A DNA stretch of 64,000 bases from Arthrobacter nitrophenolicus (GTDB lineage: Bacteria; Actinomycetota; Actinomycetes; Actinomycetales; Micrococcaceae), in NCBI RefSeq assembly GCF_000332815.1, contig NZ_AOFD01000015.1, positions 21,424 through 85,423 on the forward strand, read 5' to 3'. The notes under the pieces are model-generated. The model was not told the DNA's origin. It did not search any database and saw nothing but the letters and a program-made list of their open reading frames with translations. Below, piece by piece: positions 57,742-64,000 of the stretch (positions are counted from its first letter, which is position 1; each line of letters begins with the position of its first letter). A program made the translations under genes and the position numbers.

Positions 57742-58685
57742 TGTCGGCCTCCTTGCCGGGTCAGGTGGTGGACTGCCTGGTGTGCCAGGTCGGCGCGGGG
57801 GCTGCGCCGCTGCGGAAAGGGAATGTGCTGCAGGTCTGAAGCGGCCATGACGGCGGCGGCGCCGGCGCGTGCGGATGCCTGGGCAGCAAGCATGGTGGCG
57901 TCGTCGCCATAGCGGGATGAAAAATGCGTCAGTACCAAGGCACGGGCACCGGCGTGCGACGCCAGCTCCCCCGCTTGCCCGGCGGTGAGGTGGCGGTATT
58001 GCTGCGCCAGGCCGGCGTCGTCATCGCTGAAGGTTGATTCGGCAACCAGGAGGTCGGCGCCGTCGGCCAGTTCCTCAGCACCGGCGCACGGCGCGGTGTC
58101 CATGACGAATGCGAAACGCTGGCCGGGCCGGTGGATGCTCACGGCCTCGAGGTTGACGCCGTTGAGCGTGCCCTCGCGCTGCAGGCGGCCGACGTCGGGT
58201 CCTGCGATGCCCGCCGCCGCCAGCCGGTCGGGCAGCAGGGTCCGGCCGTCCGGTTCCACAAGCCGGTAGCCAAAGGTATCGATGCGGTGCTTCAGCGGCC
58301 GGACCTCAAGCCCGTCGGCGATGATTCCCGCTTTGCCGTGGGGGTGCAGGCGCAGATCGATGCCGGGCGAACTGATCGAGACCAGGGCACGGACCACATC
58401 CTCGCCTGCGGCCGGATAGTGCAGGTGGACGGGATGCCGCACGCCGTCGAGGGCCAGCCTGGACAGCACGCCGGGAAGGCCGTAACAGTGGTCGCCATGG
58501 ACGTGGGTGAGGCAGATACGCGTGATGTGGGTTGCCGGAACACCCGCGTGGATCATTTGCCGCTGCGTTCCTTCGCCCGGATCGAACAGCAGGCCCTCGC
58601 CATCCCAGCGCAGCAGGTACCCATTGTGGTTCCTGGCGCGGGTGGGCACCTGGGACGCGGTGCCGAGGATGACGAGTTCACGCAT
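57738..58685 (-). CDS. rnz: Ribonuclease Z (tRNA 3-prime processing endonuclease)
   Basis: 315 residues from the ATG at 58685. Metallo-beta-lactamase fold: ILGTASQVPTRARNHNGYLL, LTHVHGDHCYGLPG (HxHxDH), FVMDTAPC, LVAESTFSDDD and LTHFSSRYG. Removes 3-prime trailers from pre-tRNA. The ATGA overlap with the permease gene implies a shared message. The upstream terminator of the 57-residue gene lies right before it. Confidence 0.9.
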   Translation of the reverse strand: MRELVILGTASQVPTRARNHNGYLLRWDGEGLLFDPGEGTQRQMIHAGVPATHITRICLTHVHGDHCYGLPGVLSRLALDGVRHPVHLHYPAAGEDVVRALVSISSPGIDLRLHPHGKAGIIADGLEVRPLKHRIDTFGYRLVEPDGRTLLPDRLAAAGIAGPDVGRLQREGTLNGVNLEAVSIHRPGQRFAFVMDTAPCAGAEELADGADLLVAESTFSDDDAGLAQQYRHLTAGQAGELASHAGARALVLTHFSSRYGDDATMLAAQASARAGAAAVMAASDLQHIPFPQRRSPRADLAHQAVHHLTRQGGRQ

Positions 58686-58701
58686 GCTCTGAAGGACCAA
58701 A

Positions 58702-58733
58702 AAGCAGGTTCCGGACGTATCCGGGACCTGCTT
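58702..58733 (-). terminator. Terminator of the 57-residue gene
   Basis: AAGCAGGTTCCGGA (58702-58715), loop CGTA, TCCGGGACCTGCTT (58720-58733); 13 of 14 pairs plus a G-U type mismatch. On the minus strand the stem ends in TTTTTGG, a U-run. It lies 16 bases after the small gene and 17 before the rnz start. Confidence 0.85.
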
Positions 58734-58748
58734 CCTGGTTTCGTGGTT

Positions 58749-58922
58749 TTAGTGCCGCCGGAGCATTCCCATGATTTTGTGGGCCATGCCGCCGGTCCTG
58801 CCGCCCGTTGCGTGCGGCGTCCGCCTGGCGGCGTTCATCCCGGTACCGCGGACTGTTCCGCTGGTGCCGGTCCTGCCCGTGAATCGTCCAGCGGCATTCC
58901 TGATCATGCTTCCCAAGTTCAT
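58749..58922 (-). CDS. 57-residue basic Gly/Arg/Thr-rich protein, unrecognised
   Basis: Too short for common ORF cut-offs. Begins MNLGSMIRNAAGRFTGRTGT, then SGTVRGTGMNAARRTPHATG and ends KIMGMLRRH; nine Arg, two Lys, no acidic residue at all, no Cys. AGGGAG lies 6 bases before the ATG; an intrinsic terminator follows the stop and a regulatory-looking motif precedes it. No family recognised. The charge suggests nucleic-acid binding or membrane contact through the amphipathic ends; neither is shown. Confidence 0.68.
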   Translation of the reverse strand: MNLGSMIRNAAGRFTGRTGTSGTVRGTGMNAARRTPHATGGRTGGMAHKIMGMLRRH

Positions 58923-58951
58923 GTGAAACTCCCTAAGTCCTGATCTACCAA

Positions 58952-58979
58952 CTGATATTCATCAGCCTGCTTATTAGTC
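58952..58979. promoter_or_regulatory. Motif before the 57-residue gene
   Basis: CTGATATTCATCAG (58952-58965, 5-base arms) runs into CATCAGCCTGCTTATTAG. The stretch TTCATCAGCCTGCTTATTAG matches TTCATCAGTATGCTTACTAT on the minus strand before the DUF5709 gene at 16 of 20 bases. It lies 30-57 bases upstream of the small gene. A shared regulator site is inferred. Confidence 0.5.
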
Positions 58980-59027
58980 TAGCCGTGATCCCGTTTTCGG
59001 CCAGGGCGTGCTGGCCCCCGCCTGCTG

Positions 59028-59459
59028 TCAGCGCTCCAGGTCCTCGGGGTCGAACTCGCTGAGCGGCGACCCTCCGAAGTTCTCGGTATCGTCACTTGCC
59101 TCGGCCTCGGGCCCGGCCGGGTTTTCGCCGAAGTCGACGTCCGCCACGGCTTCACCGAGGGTGGGCGCATCCGGCGGCACTTGCTCATCGCCTGCGTTGT
59201 ACCGGGCGTCCGCCGTCTCGTCGCGGAGCGTCTGGTCACTCAGGAAATCCTCTTCTTCACCCGAAACAGTCTCTCCTTGGAGAAGCGGATCCTCCTGCCA
59301 GCGGTCCGGATTGTTCTCCGCGGCGCCCGGGTAGCTGTCCGGCTCCCCCTTGACGGGATCCAGCTCAAAGGACGCAGCGGCGCCGGGGGTTTCATCCAGG
59401 AGCACATCATTTTCCTCGACCACCTCGAGGTTGTCATCGGGGAGGTTCTGTTCAGTCAT
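59028..59459 (-). CDS. DUF5709 acidic protein
   Basis: 143 residues from the ATG at 59459 (AAAGG 7 bases upstream). Very acidic, no Cys or transmembrane helix; LLDETPGAAASFELDPVKGE, NPDRWQEDPLLQGETV, FLSDQTLRDETADARYN and GTL-like PTLGEAVADVDFG match the repeated aspartate/glutamate pattern of DUF5709. Actinobacterial family of unknown, probably stress-related role; likely disordered. Confidence 0.82.
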   Translation of the reverse strand: MTEQNLPDDNLEVVEENDVLLDETPGAAASFELDPVKGEPDSYPGAAENNPDRWQEDPLLQGETVSGEEEDFLSDQTLRDETADARYNAGDEQVPPDAPTLGEAVADVDFGENPAGPEAEASDDTENFGGSPLSEFDPEDLER

Positions 59460-59486
59460 GGTGATGCCTTTCTCTTGAACTCCGGG

Positions 59487-59510
59487 CGAACAATAGTAAG
59501 CATACTGATG
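59487..59510 (-). promoter_or_regulatory. TAAGCATACT motif before the DUF5709 gene
   Basis: On the plus strand AGTAAGCATACTGATG (59495-59510); AGTA/TACT and GC form a near-palindrome. The minus strand reads CATCAGTATGCTTACTATTG, in which TACTAT could also be a -10, about 30-45 bases before the ATG at 59459. Shares its core with sites at 49719 and 58952. Confidence 0.5.
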
Positions 59511-59547
59511 AAAAGGGCGGGATGTGAACCGGGTCTTTCCCCATGGA

Positions 59548-59760
59548 TCAGTGCAGCAACCAGGATCCGTCCGAAGGGGGTTCCGGCTTCCTGCGCAGTT
59601 TGCGGAACAGGATGATAAAGGGCCACGCCAGCAGCTGCAGCAGCCCTGCGAGGAGGAGCAGCCAGACCACCAGGACAAGGACCGGCGAGTACAGCAGGAA
59701 AACGCCGATGGCGGCAGTGATATAGCCTCCAACCAGCGCCAGAAGCGCCCCAGGGTCCAT
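59548..59760 (-). CDS. Small two-helix membrane protein
   Basis: 70 residues: two hydrophobic helices (about 5-27 and 29-52, including LALVGGYITAAIGVFLLY and LVVWLLLLAGLLQLLAWPF) and a basic tail (FRKLRRKPEPPSDG). GAGGAG 6 bases before the ATG supports translation. No family recognised. Confidence 0.75.
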   Translation of the reverse strand: MDPGALLALVGGYITAAIGVFLLYSPVLVLVVWLLLLAGLLQLLAWPFIILFRKLRRKPEPPSDGSWLLH

Positions 59761-59944
59761 GGGAACTCCTCATCTTAAGTTGTCGAAAGTCAGGGAGGCG
59801 TGAGCCGTTTAAATGGGAAAACGCCAGACGGGAAGGGCCGCGCGTGATTCGTGGATCCGAGAGGTGGTGCGGGTTCGAGCGGCTGCCAGGCATTCCTCCG
59901 AGGGGCTGGGGAAAATCACCCAATGCATCCGGGCCGCTTACTTC

Positions 59945-60790
59945 CTAACGGTCATCCCAGAGTACGCGCCTGCCTCCCGGGGTGGAAGCATCCCCCGGTG
60001 CGGCCGAGCCCGGCCTGAGCTTGGCCAGATGCAGGATCCCGAGCACCAGGAACAGCAGCGACAGAGCCAGCGGGGGCCACAGCGCCGGCGGGCTGAGCGG
60101 GACACCGAAAAGCGGCTTGGCCAGTTCTCCGATTGCGAGGGAAAAGATCAGGATGAAACCCAGCACGTGGAGTGCGGGTAAAAGCAGAAGCCCCACGGCG
60201 CGGTTCCTGAAGGTCAGGACGGACAGGATCAGGAAGCCGGGCATGATGAAGCACAGATCCAGGATGAAGATCGAGTAGAGGGAATCGATCTGCTCTCCGC
60301 TGTTCATCAGGGGCAGGAGCATCGCGATCCACAGTGGGTAGAAGATCAGCGGCTGGAGGATCGCGCCCGAGGCCGAGAGCAAGCGGATACCCTTCGGGAG
60401 GGCCGGTGGGGTCAGATCGCGCCTGAAGTGCGCGCCCGCCAGGACCATGCACCAGAAGGCCAAGGCGAAGATGCCCATGTAGGCCAGGTAGAGGCCGTTG
60501 TAGGCCCGTTCAATCACATAAATCCCGTACGCGTAGAAAAGGTAGCCCAGGATCCCCAGTGCTGCGATGTGGTGCCTGGTCTTCCCGGGTCCGGCCGCGA
60601 CGGCAAGATAGCCGAGGCCAAGCCCGGCTGCCACTGAGAGCAAGTCCTGGGAAAATGCCCCGGGCAGGATGTTACTGCTGACAATCCCGGCATAGATTTC
60701 CGGACGCGCGGCGCCTGCCGCCGCAACCGGCAGGGTGAGGACGGCGGTCAGCGCCCAAAGCGTCCTGTGGAGCCTGATGTGATGGAGCAT
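59945..60790 (-). CDS. Polytopic membrane protein, function unknown
   Basis: 281 residues from the ATG at 60790, which has GGAAGG 5 bases upstream (a frame to 60856 exists but lacks an SD). About eight transmembrane segments, e.g. LWALTAVLTLPVAAAGA, HHIAALGILGYLFYAYGIYV, YMGIFALAFWCMVLAGA and GLLLLPALHVLGFILIFSLA. No enzyme motif or known family recognised. Divergent from the universal-stress cluster; two DevR-like boxes lie in the shared 215-base gap. Confidence 0.75.
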   Translation of the reverse strand: MLHHIRLHRTLWALTAVLTLPVAAAGAARPEIYAGIVSSNILPGAFSQDLLSVAAGLGLGYLAVAAGPGKTRHHIAALGILGYLFYAYGIYVIERAYNGLYLAYMGIFALAFWCMVLAGAHFRRDLTPPALPKGIRLLSASGAILQPLIFYPLWIAMLLPLMNSGEQIDSLYSIFILDLCFIMPGFLILSVLTFRNRAVGLLLLPALHVLGFILIFSLAIGELAKPLFGVPLSPPALWPPLALSLLFLVLGILHLAKLRPGSAAPGDASTPGGRRVLWDDR

Positions 60791-60875
60791 CTGTGCCTTC
60801 CCCGGAGGTGGCCCGTGGGCGCCTCTTTGTTCGCGGCTTATTCCACAGGCTCGCACTGGAACCCGGGGTCCCCCA

Positions 60876-60891
60876 AGGGCCTTAGGTCCCC
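60876..60891. promoter_or_regulatory. DevR/DosR-like box 1
   Basis: On the minus strand GGGGACCTAAGGCCCT; the 14-base core GGGACCTAAGGCCC matches the DevR (DosR) palindrome GGGACTWWAGTCCC at 12 positions. It lies 86 bases before the minus-strand membrane gene and about 115 before the universal stress protein. Confidence 0.65.
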
Positions 60892-60921
60892 TCCATATCC
60901 ACGGTCGGCCGCCTCCGCGCC

Positions 60922-60938
60922 CGTGACCTTTGGCCCTA
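60922..60938. promoter_or_regulatory. DevR/DosR-like box 2
   Basis: CGTGACCTTTGGCCCTA: core GTGACCTTTGGCCC, about 10 of 14 positions of the DevR palindrome, close to mycobacterial GGGACTTTCGGCCC-type sites. Its centre is about 47 bases from box 1 and 76 bases before the USP start, a usual activator distance. Confidence 0.6.
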
Positions 60939-61005
60939 CAATCCGCGGCCCCCGGGCGGGAGTGTTAAACGTGTCCAGCACCGCACAAGACGAGGAAGCA
61001 CGGCC

Positions 61006-61870
61006 ATGACAATCCATAAACCAATCGCCGTAGGCACCAACGACTCGGCCAAAGCCAGGCGGCCGTCCTGTGGGCAGCCCGCCGGGCCCAGCGGGCGAAT
61101 GTCCCGCTGGTGATTCTCCACGTCGTAGACGACCGCTGGGTGGCAGATCCCTACCCCTGGTTTGGGGTGCTGGAAGAGGCCGGCGACAAGCTCCTGCAGG
61201 TGGCCGCCGGACGGATCCGGGGCACCTTCCAGGTTCCCGTCACCACCCGGCTCCTCAACGGAAGCGTTGGCGGAGCGCTCGCCAAATATTCCGGCAAGGC
61301 ATCAATGCTGGTCGTGGGCTCGGGGACCGGGCACCTTGGCGGCGTCCTGGCCGACCGGGCACTCCAGGTTGCCGCCACCGCCAAAGTCCCGGTTGCCGTG
61401 GTAGGGACGCAGGATCTCAACGGCCGCTCCGGCGTGGTGGTGGGCGTTGACGGTTCCAAGGAAGCGACCCTCGCCGTCAGCTTTGCGGCCGCAGAGGCTG
61501 ACCGGGAGGGTGAGGAGCTCACGGTGGTCTACGCGGTGCGAACACCCGATCCAATCGTGGATGCCGGACTGTCGTCCACCACTCTGGCGGAGCTGATCGT
61601 GCAGGAAGAACGGGTAGTCCTTTCCGAAACAGTAGCCGGGCTTGAGGAAGACTACCCGGACCTGAAAGTCCATCAGATCCTCGAGACCGAAAAGACCCCC
61701 GTGGACGCCTGGTGGATGCCGCCGCCGGAGCCAGGCTGCTGGTGGTAGGCAGCCGCGGCAGGGGCGGCATCAAGCGCCTTCTCCTCGGATCCACAGCCCA
61801 CGGCGTCCTGAAGCACCTGCCGTGCCCCACGGTCATTACCAGGATCCAGGCCGCCAGGAACAAGGCCTAG
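61006..61870 (+). CDS. Tandem universal stress protein (two apparent frameshifts)
   Basis: 288 residues after restoring bases near 61054 and 61709. Two USP domains: the first from IAVGTNDSAKAQAAVLWAAR to LVVGSGTGHLGGVLADRAL, the second from GVVVGVDGSKEATLAVSFAA to LVVGSRGRGGIKRLLLGSTA, each ending in the G-x2-G-x9-G-S/T ATP-binding loop (the first lacks the usual Ser/Thr). Tandem USPs are core DosR-regulon members in mycobacteria. ATG at 61006 after GAGGAAG; 15 bases before the DUF4389 gene. Confidence 0.88.
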
Positions 61871-61885
61871 GCCTGGACCGGCACC

Positions 61886-63376
61886 ATGAAGAAGACCCCC
61901 GCAGTCATCCTGCTCATTCTCGGCATCCTTGCCTCGATCGCCGGGGCCACCGTCCTGGCTGCGGGGGTGGTTGCCTCAGTGGTGGGATCCGTCCAGGGCG
62001 ACGGATACCTCACCTCCGGCACCGCCCGGCTCTCGGTGGGCTCCCACGCCCTGACCTCGCCAAGAATCGATGCCGTGGGCGAGGGCGTCCCACCCCGGCT
62101 GCCTTTCGACGTCGGCACACTCAGGTTGCGCGCATCCTCCGTTGACCCCGGCAGGGAAATCTTCCTGGGGATTGCTCCCCAGGAAGATGTTGAGCGATAT
62201 CTTTCCGGCGTGCACCACTCCGAGCTCCTCGAGGTGGACAGCCGGCCCTTCCGGGCGGAGTACCGTGACGTTCCCGGCACCGGCTCGCCGGCACCTCCCC
62301 GGGAGCAACAGTTCTGGAGCGCATCCGTTGCGGGTGCCGGCGAACAGGAGCTGACTTGGGACTTGGCTGCGGGAAGCTGGGCGATAGTCATCATGAATGC
62401 CGACGGCAGCACCGGCGTCGACGCGCAGGTGCAGGCCGGCTTCCGTTCAGATCTGATCCGGCCTGCGGCCACCGGCCTGCTGGTGGGAGGCGCAGTCGCA
62501 CTCGCCATCGGCATCCCCCTGCTGATCCTGGGGGCGGTGGGACTCGGGCGGCACGCCGGTCCTCCGGGCGCAGCGGTACTTCCACCACAAGCGCCTATGA
62601 ATCCGGAGGCACGGGACAGCGCCCCGTATCCCGCTCGGCTCATTGGGGAGCTGGATCCCGCCTTGTCACGGGCCATGTGGCTGGTGAAGTGGTTCCTGGC
62701 CATCCCGCACTTCATCGTCCTGGTCTTCCTGTGGTTCGCGTTCCTCGTGACCACCGTCGTGGCCGGGTTCGCCATCCTGTTCACCGGCCGCTATCCGCGG
62801 GCCCTGTTCGACTTCAACGTCGGGGTCATGCGCTGGAACTGGAGGGTGGCCTTCTACGCCTACGCCGCAGCAGGCACCGACCTCTACCCGCCCTTCACCC
62901 TGGCACGCACGGCCTATCCGGCGGACTTCGAGGTGGACTACCCTGAACGCCTTTCCCGCGGCCTCGTCCTCGTCAAGTGGTGGCTCCTGTCCATTCCGCA
63001 CCTGCTGATCGTTGCCGCCCTGGCCGGCACCACCTGGACCTGGCCGGCAGACACCGAAGACCTCGGAACCACGTATGAACGGGGTACCGGCCTGTCCCTG
63101 CTGGGAATCCTGGTCCTGGTGGCAGTGGTGGCGCTGCTCTTTACCGGCCGCTACCAGCGCCCGCTGTTCGACCTGATACTCGGGATCAACCGCTGGATCT
63201 ACCGCGTCATGGCCTACACGGCCTTGATGCGTGATGAATACCCGCCCTTCCGGCTCGACCAGGGACCCCTTGACCAGGAACCAGGGAACGCCAGGCGGAC
63301 CTTCGGCCCTACCCCTCCGGCAACGGCCGCGACAAGATACGAGGGACCACCGCCGCCACATGAGGAGCTGAAATGA
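61886..63376 (+). CDS. DUF4389 multi-pass membrane protein
   Basis: 496 residues. N-terminal helix ([20 protein letters not shown]), an extracytoplasmic domain (about 35-190), a second helix ([20 protein letters not shown]), then two DUF4389 units: [20 protein letters not shown] ... [20 protein letters not shown] and [20 protein letters not shown] ... [20 protein letters not shown]. Function unknown; the family accompanies stress and DosR-type loci. Stop overlaps the next USP gene (ATGA). Confidence 0.9.
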   Translation: MKKTPAVILLILGILASIAGATVLAAGVVASVVGSVQGDGYLTSGTARLSVGSHALTSPRIDAVGEGVPPRLPFDVGTLRLRASSVDPGREIFLGIAPQEDVERYLSGVHHSELLEVDSRPFRAEYRDVPGTGSPAPPREQQFWSASVAGAGEQELTWDLAAGSWAIVIMNADGSTGVDAQVQAGFRSDLIRPAATGLLVGGAVALAIGIPLLILGAVGLGRHAGPPGAAVLPPQAPMNPEARDSAPYPARLIGELDPALSRAMWLVKWFLAIPHFIVLVFLWFAFLVTTVVAGFAILFTGRYPRALFDFNVGVMRWNWRVAFYAYAAAGTDLYPPFTLARTAYPADFEVDYPERLSRGLVLVKWWLLSIPHLLIVAALAGTTWTWPADTEDLGTTYERGTGLSLLGILVLVAVVALLFTGRYQRPLFDLILGINRWIYRVMAYTALMRDEYPPFRLDQGPLDQEPGNARRTFGPTPPATAATRYEGPPPPHEELK

Positions 63377-63831
63377 GCACAGCGGAAACACCATTTGCCC
63401 GGATTCTCGTGGGCGTGGACGGGTCAGAGCCCTCCGTGGAGGCGCTCCGGCAGGCCCAGCGCCTGGCGCTGCCCCTTGGCGCCAAGGTCCTCGCCACCGC
63501 CTACTGGGACTACCCCCAGGTGTACGCCGGCTACGTCATGGTGGGCATCGAAGGCTTCGAGGAACGCGCCGGGCAGATCCTTGACGAGGCGGTGACAAAA
63601 GCCTTCGGCCCGGAGACGCCGTCGAACGTCGTGGTGGGCCTCGTCCGGGGGCACCCGCGCGAGTCACTGATCGAAGCCAGCAGGGACGCGGACATGGTGG
63701 TGGTCGGACGGCGGGGCCACGGAGGTTTCGGGGGCATGCTGCTCGGATCCGTCAGTTCGGCCCTCGTGTCCCATGCCCACTGCCCGGTCCTGGTGGTCCA
63801 CACGCCTGAAACAGACCACAACAAGTCCTGA
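63373..63831 (+). CDS. Universal stress protein, single domain
   Basis: 152 residues. [40 protein letters not shown] and [20 protein letters not shown] complete the ATP-binding USP signature. Start codon overlaps the DUF4389 stop, so the three genes form one operon. Confidence 0.93.
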   Translation: MSTAETPFARILVGVDGSEPSVEALRQAQRLALPLGAKVLATAYWDYPQVYAGYVMVGIEGFEERAGQILDEAVTKAFGPETPSNVVVGLVRGHPRESLIEASRDADMVVVGRRGHGGFGGMLLGSVSSALVSHAHCPVLVVHTPETDHNKS

Positions 63832-63842
63832 AGGGGAATGCC

Positions 63843-64000
63843 GTGAGCAGGCCGGATGCGACCGGCAGCGGGCCGACGGATCCGCTGCCGGGAAATGGAC
63901 GACGCCGGACGGCAGCCATTGCACTCGTAGCCGCCCTGGTGCTCGTCGCCGTCGTCCTGGCCGTCCTGCTGCAGCGCCCCGCGGAGAGCCCCGAGCCCGC
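63843..64000 (+). CDS. N-terminus of a membrane-anchored or secreted protein (cut by window edge)
   Basis: GTG at 63843 with AGGGGA 7 bases upstream, 11 bases after the USP stop. The visible 52 residues start MSRPDATGSGPTDPLPGNGR, then a basic RRR and a strong transmembrane/signal helix (TAAIALVAALVLVAVVLAVL), then RPAESPEP. It extends beyond the window; the family is not identifiable. Probably the fourth gene of the stress operon. Confidence 0.7.
   Translation, partial: MSRPDATGSGPTDPLPGNGRRRTAAIALVAALVLVAVVLAVLLQRPAESPEP

Noticed and set aside
2741..61870. Programmed ribosomal frameshifting or true pseudogenes
   Set aside because: No slippery heptamers or following pseudoknots were noticed at the sites, and unrelated essential genes are affected in the same way.
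1..64000. Prophage, integrative element or insertion sequence
   Set aside because: No transposase, integrase, att-like repeats or phage structural genes were seen. Gene order is mostly housekeeping and base usage looks uniform.

Overview
The window looks like a chromosomal segment of a high-GC Gram-positive actinobacterium, most likely Micrococcaceae (Arthrobacter/Pseudarthrobacter type). This rests on the strong GC bias, the many GTG and TTG starts, actinobacterial families (mycoredoxin, VLRF1 release-factor-like protein, MurT/GatD, DUF6504-DnaE2, DUF1918, DUF5709, DUF4389) and the order of the housekeeping genes. No rRNA, tRNA, CRISPR array, prophage or insertion sequence was seen.

Layout. 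1-20 kb is translation and stringent response: on the minus strand rpsD, DUF948 and DUF6167 proteins, alaS, ruvX, mltG and the start of aroE; then rarA facing a VLRF1 protein, an acetyltransferase, aspS, hisS, a secreted cyclophilin and a DUF349 protein on the plus strand, a lone AbiEi-like protein, and relA. 19.5-37 kb is the conserved thrS-to-secF block: thrS, HIT, pgsA, pdxS, pdxT, yebC, ruvC, ruvA, ruvB, yajC, secD, secF. It is interrupted between pdxS and pdxT by murT-gatD (lipid II amidation), a CapA-like lipoprotein and an M3 oligopeptidase. 37-43.5 kb holds DNA-damage functions: DUF6504-dnaE2 behind a LexA-type SOS box and an SRAP/HMCES protein, plus chorismate mutase, a VOC protein and mycoredoxin. 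43.5-59 kb is accessory: a lipoyl/octanoyl transferase, a PadR-ABC1 kinase pair, a thioesterase, phosphoesterases, a Nudix hydrolase, an SDR, a coiled-coil wall hydrolase operon, a LysM/NlpC-like wall protein behind a c-di-AMP (ydaO-type) riboswitch, and an overlapping RNase Z-permease-SelO operon. 59-64 kb is stress-related: a 57-residue basic protein with its own signals, DUF5709, small membrane proteins, and a universal-stress-protein cluster behind two DevR/DosR-like boxes.

A caution for the whole window: 17 genes, including essential ones (alaS, hisS, secD, relA, pdxS), are broken by about 25 single-base indels, nearly all deletions next to short G/C runs. Correcting them gives lengths divisible by three and continuous family-typical proteins. 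I therefore read them as sequencing or consensus errors rather than pseudogenes, and give each such gene its full span.

The most interesting non-coding signals are the DevR-like boxes, the riboswitch, the SOS box, three helically phased repeats before padR, a recurring TAAGCA-type element before three stress-type genes, and a histidine-rich cytoplasmic segment in MltG.
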